The notes under the pieces are model-generated. The model had not been told where the DNA came from. It worked only from the letters and a program-made list of their open reading frames with translations, and ran no database searches. Position numbers and translations under genes: made by a program. Below, in pieces: positions 47,784 to 55,567 of a stretch of DNA of 64,000 nt; positions within the stretch are counted from its first letter, which is position 1; each line of letters opens with the position of its first letter. The DNA comes from Sulfuricystis multivorans (GTDB lineage Bacteria; Pseudomonadota; Gammaproteobacteria; Burkholderiales; Rhodocyclaceae). Location of the stretch: the NCBI RefSeq assembly GCF_003966565.1, contig NZ_AP018718.1, positions 124,001 to 188,000 on the forward strand. The letters run 5' to 3'.

Positions 47784-47981
47784 TCAATCCTTGGGTTTCC
47801 AATACTCCAGCTTGGTCAGCATCTTGTCTTCGATCGCCTTGACGCGCTGGCGATAGCTTTCATACCAGCTGCCCGCCGGCGGCGCGCAATACTGCGCGTA
47901 ATCGAAGCCATGCTCGCGGGTGTATTCGGCGAACTCTCGATCGAGCTTCAGTTTTTCCTGGATCAATTGTGCATCGGCCAT
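47784..47981 (-). CDS. Small conserved hypothetical protein
   Basis: A 65-residue protein (ADAQLIQEKLKLDREFAEYTREHGFDYAQY...YRQRVKAIEDKMLTKLEYWKPKD), acidic and helical, without cysteine clusters or membrane segments. The start at 47981 is favoured by AAGGAGA nine bases upstream; an in-frame ATG 33 bases further up is not. Function unknown. Confidence 0.7.
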   Translation of the reverse strand: MADAQLIQEKLKLDREFAEYTREHGFDYAQYCAPPAGSWYESYRQRVKAIEDKMLTKLEYWKPKD

Positions 47982-48075
47982 GATGGTCTCCTTGAACGAG
48001 GAAAAAGTCGGCAATCAGAAAATAGGGCGAGAGCGCGCGCGAATCAAGAACCGCGCGGCCCTCGTCGCGGAGGGG

Positions 48076-48225
48076 TCAGGCATCCGACGGAGTCTTGGTC
48101 GCGCCGCCGGTGGCTGGGGGCGGCTGCAGCTCGCGCTGCGGCCGGTTGGTATCGTGCGAGCGACGCTTGCCATAGCTGCCGCGAAAGAGCTTGCCGCGCA
48201 GGGAGCGGCGATCACCTTTGCCCAT
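48076..48225 (-). CDS. 30S ribosomal protein THX
   Basis: A 49-residue basic protein beginning MGKGDRRSLRGKLFRGSYGKRR, almost identical to the THX (bTHX) family, which binds the head of the 30S subunit. The tail (TNRPQRELQPPPATGGATKTPSDA) is unusually long and proline-rich. A good ribosome site (AAGGAGA) lies before the ATG. Confidence 0.9.
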   Translation of the reverse strand: MGKGDRRSLRGKLFRGSYGKRRSHDTNRPQRELQPPPATGGATKTPSDA

Positions 48226-48343
48226 GTCGTTCTCCTTGTGCAGTGGTTGTAATGTAATGCCGATTTTATCCGCGCAGCAGGGCGAAACGGCATAGCAGCG
48301 TTTTATCCTGCTGCGCGCACGACATCCAGCCAGGAGCTTTGCC

Positions 48344-49363
48344 TTGCCCGTCATGACGAACGAAATCATCCTGCCCGAGTTTGGCTACGCGTCGCCGGCA
48401 TTGGTCTGCCTCGTCTCCGACCAGCCGGTACCCAATCTCGCCGTGATGCTCGATCCCGCATTCGCGGCTATGCCCGCCGTGCTCGTCGCGGCGCCAGAAC
48501 GCATCGCCCACGGCCAGTTTCTGGCTCACGCCCTCGATCGCCACGGCATCGTCAACCACCTCGTCGAGCTACGCGACGGCTTTGCGCTCGATCGATTGCG
48601 TGAAGACTTCGCCCGGTTGCGGCAGGCCCTGCCTCATGGCGTGCTGCTCAATCTCACGGGCGGCACCAAGCCGATGGCAATCGCTGCCTGGGAAGCCTTC
48701 GACCGCGTGAGCGACCGGACTTTCTACGTCGATATCCGAAACGATACGCTCGTCTGGTGGCGTCCATTCGGGGCGCCCCAACCCCTGGCCGATCGTTTTC
48801 CGCTCGAAACGCTCTTTTTGGCCAACGGGTTGAGCCTCGATGTCTCGCTGCCGCCGAACCGCACGCCGCCGCACGATCGGGAGATGCAGGAATTGCGCCA
48901 GCGCCTGCGCGAGCACCTTGGCAAAGACATGAAAGCCTCGCCCGGCGGCGGCGGATGGCTCGAACGGCTCGTATTTGGAGAAATTGCCGAGCTTGCGCGG
49001 CGGGACGGAAAAATCACCGATTGCGCGCGCTCGTTCCGCGTCCGGGAAAGCGTTGGCAACATTGGCTCCGCCAACGAAATCGATGTTGCCGTGCTGCGCG
49101 ACAATGCCCTGTGGCTGATCGAATGCAAGACCGGTCATGTCGGCAAAGGGGCGGGGGCAATGGTGGCGTTGTTCAAGCTGGCCACGCTGCGCCGGCGCCT
49201 GGGAGGGATGCGTTCCGGCGCCCTGTTCGTCACCACACAAAAGGTAAGCGAGATGGTCTGCGAGCGCGGCCGTCAGCTGGGAGTGGGCATCATCGATCGC
49301 AGCCGGCTCGGAAACCTGCAGGGCAACCTGGCTGGACACCTGGCGCAGCCGCCCTGGCGCTAG
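48344..49363 (+). CDS. Card1/Can2-type CARF nuclease (DUF1887 family)
   Basis: A 339-residue candidate type III CRISPR accessory effector. The N-terminal CARF domain (about 1-165) contains LNLTGGTKPMAIAAWEAF (ligand-loop signature, residues about 102-119) and the C-terminal PD-(D/E)xK nuclease domain (about 200-330) contains ANEIDVAVL, then LWLIECKTG near 258-266, the metal-binding ExK half-site. Characterised homologues (Card1, Can2) cut DNA and/or RNA when cyclic tetra-adenylate binds the CARF dimer. A TTG start is 7 bases from an AGGAG; an ATG three codons inside is an alternative. It is 12 bp from a convergent TM-SAVED gene. Confidence 0.88.
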   Translation: MPVMTNEIILPEFGYASPALVCLVSDQPVPNLAVMLDPAFAAMPAVLVAAPERIAHGQFLAHALDRHGIVNHLVELRDGFALDRLREDFARLRQALPHGVLLNLTGGTKPMAIAAWEAFDRVSDRTFYVDIRNDTLVWWRPFGAPQPLADRFPLETLFLANGLSLDVSLPPNRTPPHDREMQELRQRLREHLGKDMKASPGGGGWLERLVFGEIAELARRDGKITDCARSFRVRESVGNIGSANEIDVAVLRDNALWLIECKTGHVGKGAGAMVALFKLATLRRRLGGMRSGALFVTTQKVSEMVCERGRQLGVGIIDRSRLGNLQGNLAGHLAQPPWR

Positions 49364-49375
49364 AGCCAGCCTGTC

Positions 49376-49918
49376 TCAGAAACGCGGATGGCGCAGCGGA
49401 CCGAAATTCACATAAGTGCCACCGTTGCCCCGATCGTTCTGGAACATCTTGATACGGCAGGAAAGATTGCCGAGCTCGGCGCCGACCATTGCGCCTACGA
49501 CCACTGGGCAGGCGAGAAAGACCAGTAACTCATCTGCTCCCATGGCAATGATTTCGCCGACTTTGTCCTGTATTTCGTGCGCGAGCGCAGGCATCTCCTC
49601 GGCCTTGATTTCCCGCTCGCGGAAAACCCTCACGATTTGCTCGGAGGGCACGCTGCCTGGGCCATCAGGTTGATTCAGGAAACGCTCGACGGCGGCGCGG
49701 ATATCTCTGCCGGGAATCAGATCGACGATCAACACCGCGGTGATCCGCCCCTTGGCATTGCGTGCCCGGTCGAGCCAGCGCGCCTGGCGACGCCGGCGCC
49801 CGAAGATCAGGTCATACCAAGTCCAGAAGATCGGCACCAGCGCGATCAGACCGAGCACGATGGATATCGGGTTCAGGACATTCTCGATGAAAGGAGTATT
49901 GAGGTTCCACTCGCTCAT
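49376..49918 (-). CDS. Small single-TM protein with SAVED-like domain (candidate cOA-gated membrane effector)
   Basis: A 180-residue protein with one predicted TM helix (NPISIVLGLIALVPIFWTWY, residues about 16-35), a positive cluster (GRRRRQAR) marking the cytoplasmic side, and a soluble domain (about 52-175). This shows a Rossmann-like strand ITAVLIVDLIPGRD, a long helix region, and ELLVFLACPVVVGAMVGAEL followed by a final GTYVNFGPL: the pattern of the second half of SAVED/CARF domains. No nuclease, HEPN or TIR motifs are present. The size and layout parallel Cam1 (TM-CARF, cA4-activated). It sits beside Card1 and near the type III-B array. The function is inferred; a divergent CBASS effector is an alternative. 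Confidence 0.65.
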   Translation of the reverse strand: MSEWNLNTPFIENVLNPISIVLGLIALVPIFWTWYDLIFGRRRRQARWLDRARNAKGRITAVLIVDLIPGRDIRAAVERFLNQPDGPGSVPSEQIVRVFREREIKAEEMPALAHEIQDKVGEIIAMGADELLVFLACPVVVGAMVGAELGNLSCRIKMFQNDRGNGGTYVNFGPLRHPRF

Positions 49919-49960
49919 TGCGTTCAGACGACGTTCGGCGGAATTCCGCCATGCCAGTAG

Positions 49961-49996
49961 CTTCCAATCCCTTCGTGATCAGGGCATGTGTCGAGA
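49961..49996 (-). CRISPR. Orphan degenerate CRISPR repeat upstream of the TM-SAVED gene
   Basis: 24 of 36 positions match the array repeat in the same register, including the blocks AATCCCTT and ATCAGGGCATGT (plus strand). The end that would give the crRNA 5' handle is among the diverged positions. It lies 43-78 bases upstream of the TM-SAVED start and 1.05 kb from the main array. It could be a remnant of a longer array or a regulatory repeat. Confidence 0.75.
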
Positions 49997-50377
49997 CGGC
50001 CAGGCCCTGGATTTTCATCGACAGCCGCCTGGATGAGCCTATGAACGTGATTCCGAAGCATCATAAAGCCTTCGCCCGCTCCAAGGAAACGCTGAAGAAG
50101 GCCGCGAGCGGGATGCAGCGCAAGGAGCAGTGAGCGCAGCGACCGAGAAAACGAGCCGAAGGCGAAGTTTCGGTGCAGGCCAACAGGAGCGAAGCGCAAG
50201 TCATGCCGGAACCACATAACATGGAGTTAGGCGAGGGAGCGACAACGAAGTTGCGGCGAAGGCTCACTTTGGCTTTGCCGAGGTCAAGCGAAGCGGCCGA
50301 AGCCAACACCGCGCAACGCGGCGATGCGCCCGCGCAGCAACTTATTCAGCGTTTCCCTAACGGACTCTGGGTCGAAT
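49997..50377. other. Gene-free stretch between the orphan repeat and the DUF3782 gene
   Basis: No coding sequence, RNA gene or mobile element is recognised. Open frames of 70-100 codons cross it on both strands but have no family features; a plus-strand frame reads through the orphan repeat (49918-50133) and ends KETLKKAASGMQRKEQ. Composition is rich in GAA/GCG words. Confidence 0.5.
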
Positions 50378-50956
50378 CTACCACGCGCGCGGCATAAAGC
50401 CTGGAGCGTTTTGCAGCACCACGTCGTCGTCGGCCTGCACCAGCACATACAACCCCTGCGCTTCGGCATAGCGCGCTACCGACTCCGAGCAGCTCATTGC
50501 CGCCACCGCGCCGTGAAGGATTTTGTCGGCATACTGCGGCATCGCTGACTTGAGGATCGCTAACCGCGCCAAGTGCTCATCGACATCATCGGTGGAGAGG
50601 CGGCTTTTGCACTCCACGGCAATCGCGTGCTCGCCATTGATCACCAGGAGATCAACCTCCAGGATGCAGCGGCGCGCATCGTCATAGGCGCGCACATTGG
50701 GCAGCACCTGATGCACCGGGATGCCTTGTGCCTGAAACAGCCCCACCACCGCCGGCTGCACCATGTCCTGGACGAACTCACCCAGCCGGTTGCCCAAATG
50801 CCCCAGCTGGCGCTTGAGCTCGCGAATCTGGCGGTCGGTTTCCTTGTTCGATTCGCGCAGCTCGCGGATCAGTTGGTCGGTCTCTTTCGACTGCTCGGCA
50901 AGTTGGGCGATCATCTGCTTGATGTCGTCCCAGGAGAGATCGGTTGCGGTGCTCAT
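50378..50956 (-). CDS. DUF3782 protein with PD-(D/E)xK nuclease-like domain
   Basis: A 192-residue protein: N-terminal coiled coil (QMIAQLAEQSKETDQLIRELRESNKETDRQIRELKRQ, residues about 14-50) and a C-terminal domain with LEVDLLVINGEHAIAVECKSRL (residues about 98-120), the E..D..ExK pattern of restriction-type nucleases. DUF3782 proteins are widespread in cyanobacteria and others and their biology is unknown. Between the end of the CRISPR array and the effector pair; it may be part of the defence region or an unrelated insertion. Confidence 0.75.
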   Translation of the reverse strand: MSTATDLSWDDIKQMIAQLAEQSKETDQLIRELRESNKETDRQIRELKRQLGHLGNRLGEFVQDMVQPAVVGLFQAQGIPVHQVLPNVRAYDDARRCILEVDLLVINGEHAIAVECKSRLSTDDVDEHLARLAILKSAMPQYADKILHGAVAAMSCSESVARYAEAQGLYVLVQADDDVVLQNAPGFMPRAW

Positions 50957-51054
50957 CGGTGCTGCTCCTCGATGGAAGGTGTTGCGCCTAGCCTAGCACA
51001 CCATTGAGATCAAAAGACTCGATCGGCTCGAAATGGGAGTAAGTGGCAGCTCCT

Positions 51055-54000
51055 TGCCAAATCCCTTTGAAATCAGGGCATGTTTCCTACCGAATTCTTG
51101 CGGCGTCTCCGATCGTCGTTGTCGTCTTAATCCCTTTAAAATCAGGGCATGTTTCCTACCAAGAACGAAGAGGAGAAAACGGCCGAAACCCAAGGTCTTA
51201 ATCCCTTTGAAATCAGGGCATGTTTCCTACAAAAGTCGCTTCGATTTTGAAGGTCGAGTAGTGTCTTAATCCCTTTGAAATCAGGGCATGTTTCCTACTC
51301 TCGGCTTACGAGCAGGCCGAGAACAAGACTTTGTCTTAATCCCTTTGAAATCAGGGCATGTTTCCTACCTGTGTCTCAAGACGATTTTGATACCGCTTTT
51401 GGGTCTTAATCCCTTTGAAATCAGGGCATGTTTCCTACTGGAGCCGAGCTATTAAGGTGATGAACGGCTGGTGTCTTAATCCCTTTGAAATCAGGGCATG
51501 TTTCCTACTCTAATCCTCGGCCGCCGCGGATTGAACGATGCCCGTCTTAATCCCTTTGAAATCAGGGCATGTTTCCTACGAAAAGCGCCGCACCTAAAGA
51601 GTTGGCCACTCGCGCGTCTTAATCCCTTTGAAATCAGGGCATGTTTCCTACCACAAGGGGTTGTGGAAACGAGGGGTTTCTTCGGTCTTAATCCCTTTGA
51701 AATCAGGGCATGTTTCCTACTGGGCATCTGGTTCGGGCTACCGGCTGGCGTTCCAGTCTTAATCCCTTTGAAATCAGGGCATGTTTCCTACAAGATTTCG
51801 ATATCGCTTTTGGCGGTATCGAGCTTGTCTTAATCCCTTTGAAATCAGGGCATGTTTCCTACGCCGCTGGTGATCAAGTGGCCGTTGCCGCCCTCGTCTT
51901 AATCCCTTTGAAATCAGGGCATGTTTCCTACTGCGAGGTGCGGGACGCTTTTAAACAAGCGTATGTCTTAATCCCTTTGAAATCAGGGCATGTTTCCTAC
52001 GAACTTACGCATGCCCAGATGGATGCCCTTAACTGGTCTTAATCCCTTTGAAATCAGGGCATGTTTCCTACAAGTAGTTGGTTTGTTCTCGGCTTACGAG
52101 CAAGGTCTTAATCCCTTTGAAATCAGGGCATGTTTCCTACGTTAGTCTCGGTGCAAGCCGAGACTTTCCAGATGTCTTAATCCCTTTGAAATCAGGGCAT
52201 GTTTCCTACTGCAGATGCTGATCTTTACATCGATGCTAGGAGACAAGTCTTAATCCCTTTGAAATCAGGGCATGTTTCCTACAGTAGATATTGTGATATT
52301 AGGGATGCCTTTAAGGCGTCTTAATCCCTTTGAAATCAGGGCATGTTTCCTACAGCGACTTTACGAAAAGTCGCTTCGATTTTGAAGTCTTAATCCCTTT
52401 GAAATCAGGGCATGTTTCCTACCACTTCTGAAGGTCGAGTAGTTCGACCTTCACGTGTCTTAATCCCTTTGAAATCAGGGCATGTTTCCTACCGTCTGTA
52501 GACGCCGAGACTTTCCAGATACCACGCGTCTTAATCCCTTTGAAATCAGGGCATGTTTCCTACACAGCGTTCGATACCGCTTTTGGCGGTATCCCCCTTG
52601 TCTTAATCCCTTTGAAATCAGGGCATGTTTCCTACGCAAGCCGAGAACAAGACTTTTGCCGCGCGCGAGTCTTAATCCCTTTGAAATCAGGGCATGTTTC
52701 CTACTTTCGTCTTGCGATGAGGCGACCCTTAGGAAGGTGTCTTAATCCCTTTGAAATCAGGGCATGTTTCCTACCGAGAAGTTCGCGCGCGCCCTGGCGT
52801 CATTACTGGTCTTAATCCCTTTGAAATCAGGGCATGTTTCCTACGTCTCCTTTTCAAGGCTATCCGAATGACATGAGTTGTCTTAATCCCTTTGAAATCA
52901 GGGCATGTTTCCTACACACAAGAGGACAAAAAACGGAATCGTTCGCGTCGTCTTAATCCCTTTGAAATCAGGGCATGTTTCCTACCCATGAACCAAGCAC
53001 CAGTAGTATCCCCGTCCGAGCGTCTTAATCCCTTTGAAATCAGGGCATGTTTCCTACGCGGCATCGGTAGCAGAAATGCGTGGTTCCACTAGTCTTAATC
53101 CCTTTGAAATCAGGGCATGTTTCCTACATTTCTGCATGCGATGAGGTCACTCTTAAAAAAGGTCTTAATCCCTTTGAAATCAGGGCATGTTTCCTACCTA
53201 GCCACAAGCACGACCTCGTCGTGGTATGCCTCGGTCTTAATCCCTTTGAAATCAGGGCATGTTTCCTACCGATTGCAGGAATGCAGTGGTTGGCGAAATG
53301 GTCTTAATCCCTTTGAAATCAGGGCATGTTTCCTACTCACGAGGAGCGCAACCATGCCTGCACAAACCGTCTTAATCCCTTTGAAATCAGGGCATGTTTC
53401 CTACAGAAGTTCGCGCGCGCACTTGCCGGGGTTCTGGTGTCTTAATCCCTTTGAAATCAGGGCATGTTTCCTACCCATGAACGGTTGGTTGGTTTCGGTT
53501 TCGGCCGAGTCTTAATCCCTTTGAAATCAGGGCATGTTTCCTACAAGGAGAGGAAAATGAAAGCATCACACAAGTTCAAGTCTTAATCCCTTTGAAATCA
53601 GGGCATGTTTCCTACTCATAAGTGAGGATTGGAAAGAACGGCACGTCTTAATCCCTTTGAAATCAGGGCATGTTTCCTACACGACTGGATTTCGGAAATG
53701 GCACCGGCTTATATGTCTTAATCCCTTTGAAATCAGGGCATGTTTCCTACGCGGCGTGGGTTTCTGGCATGAGTAAAATCATGCGTCTTAATCCCTTTGA
53801 AATCAGGGCATGTTTCCTACCCGGCCACTAGTGACGACGCGCGCGATAAGGCGTGGTCTTAATCCCTTTGAAATCAGGGCATGTTTCCTACTTCCTCCAC
53901 CGCCTCAACACCGATATAGCGCCGGCAGTCTTAATCCCTTTGAAATCAGGGCATGTTTCCTACTTTTACTCATGCCAGAATCCGAAGCTCTCGCGTTGGT

Positions 54001-55173
54001 CTTAATCCCTTTGAAATCAGGGCATGTTTCCTACCCCATCCCTACCAAGGGCGCGCCGTAGCTGCCCTGTCTTAATCCCTTTGAAATCAGGGCATGTTTC
54101 CTACCTTGCCTTGATGGCAAGGGCGAAGAAGAAGGAAGGTCTTAATCCCTTTGAAATCAGGGCATGTTTCCTACTGGTCACGCGCGATAAAGGTCATGAA
54201 TTCATGGCTGTCTTAATCCCTTTGAAATCAGGGCATGTTTCCTACCGCTTTGGAAGTCGTCATCCTTGCCGCAGCGGCGTCTTAAGTCTTAATCCCTTTG
54301 AAATCAGGGCATGTTTCCTACCCGCACTTCTGAAGGTAGAGTGATCTACCTTTATGTCTTAATCCCTTTGAAATCAGGGCATGTTTCCTACAACGAGATT
54401 AGGGAAATACTCAAAAAAGGCCCAGGTCTTAATCCCTTTGAAATCAGGGCATGTTTCCTACGTGCGGGCAGGAAAGCGAAAGAAGAGGCGCCCAAAGTCT
54501 TAATCCCTTTGAAATCAGGGCATGTTTCCTACTCTACACGTTCATCGAAGCAATGGCCGACGTGCCGTCTTAATCCCTTTGAAATCAGGGCATGTTTCCT
54601 ACACTGATCATGGCAATAAATGAATACGCTATCCGTGTGTCTTAATCCCTTTGAAATCAGGGCATGTTTCCTACAAAGGGGTTCGTGATGAACTGGATCT
54701 TGGAAGAGCGTCTTAATCCCTTTGAAATCAGGGCATGTTTCCTACTTACCGCTACCGCTAACGTTGACGCGCTGTTGGAAGTCTTAATCCCTTTGAAATC
54801 AGGGCATGTTTCCTACTCCGCTCGTGCGCAACAGCGCGAGCGGGTTGGTGCCGTCTTAATCCCTTTGAAATCAGGGCATGTTTCCTACAAGAAAAAATGC
54901 GTGAATTCCAGATTGCCTTCAATCGTCTTAATCCCTTTGAAATCAGGGCATGTTTCCTACGATGGTGCTCATGGCATTTACGTTCCGCAAATCTTGTCTT
55001 AATCCCTTTGAAATCAGGGCATGTTTCCTACCCTGATGCCCAAGGTGAATTTGTTAAGTTCTAAAGCGTCTTAATCCCTTTGAAATCAGGGCATGTTTCC
55101 TACCTGTCGGCTGTTGTAGGGTCGGACTATTCGTAGTGTCTTAATCCCTTTGAAATCAGGGCATGTTTCCTAC
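51055..55173 (-). CRISPR. CRISPR array, 59 repeats and 58 spacers (type III-B associated)
   Basis: Repeats of 36 bp; in the transcribed (minus) orientation each begins GTAGGAAACATGCCCTG and ends AAAGGGATTAAGAC, which gives a crRNA 5' handle AUUAAGAC. The repeat holds a weak CCCT/AGGG stem. Repeats are nearly identical; the one at 51055 has its handle end changed (trailer), and the one at 51124 has a G-to-A change. The leader is at the 55174 side, next to cas2. Spacers are mostly 32-37 nt, with extremes of 29 (53616-53644) and 40 (54246-54285, which ends in a 7-base copy of the repeat start). Counted by eye, base by base. Confidence 0.97.
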
Positions 55174-55282
55174 TGTCAGCCTATCAAAACATCTTGCCAA
55201 TCAATGTGTTGCAGCAGACGGTCTGGACGGCGACGCAAGCTTGGCGAGATGTCTTCCAGCGGGTGCTTCATGGCTCATTACT
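55174..55282 (-). promoter_or_regulatory. CRISPR leader
   Basis: A 109-bp stretch between the cas2 stop and the first repeat. The polarity of trailer degeneration and the proximity to cas1-cas2 make it the leader, where new spacers enter and array transcription begins. No clear promoter hexamers could be chosen by eye. Confidence 0.7.
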
Positions 55283-55567
55283 TTACCACGCCGGTGGAAG
55301 ATTGCTCCACTGGATGCCTTCCGGCAAGGTGGCCTTGCCCAGCCGCGCCTTGAAGCCGCGGGCAGGCAGGGGATAGGCGCGCAGGTCGTCTTCGCCGTCA
55401 TCGATCAGCCGCGCAAGCTCGTCCATGATGCGGTTCAGCTGCCGCTCGTCTCCGCTGAAGAGAAATACCGAGTATTGCAAAGGCATGGCGTGCTTCTTGA
55501 GATGGCGGAACACGCGCGCAAGACGCCGCGGATCGGCGATGTCGTAGCAGATCACGAATTCGCTCAT
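55283..55567 (-). CDS. cas2: CRISPR-associated endoribonuclease Cas2 (leader-proximal copy)
   Basis: A 94-residue ferredoxin-fold protein of the adaptation complex. EFVICYDIADPRRLARVFRHLKKHAMPLQYSVFLFSGDE shows the conserved YDI..DPRR..R..K and the Q.SVF strand. It starts within the cas1 stop (ATGA), so translation is coupled. It stands directly before the leader. It differs clearly from the second cas2 at 56550. Confidence 0.93.
   Translation of the reverse strand: MSEFVICYDIADPRRLARVFRHLKKHAMPLQYSVFLFSGDERQLNRIMDELARLIDDGEDDLRAYPLPARGFKARLGKATLPEGIQWSNLPPAW

Noticed and set aside
49918-50133. Plus-strand frame reading through the orphan repeat
   Set aside because: It is partly repeat translation and the rest matches no family I recognise; no ribosome site.
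51498-55002. Series of plus-strand open frames across the array with repeating NPFEIRACFL or LIPLKSGHVSY peptides
   Set aside because: They are translations of the CRISPR repeat and spacers, not genes.
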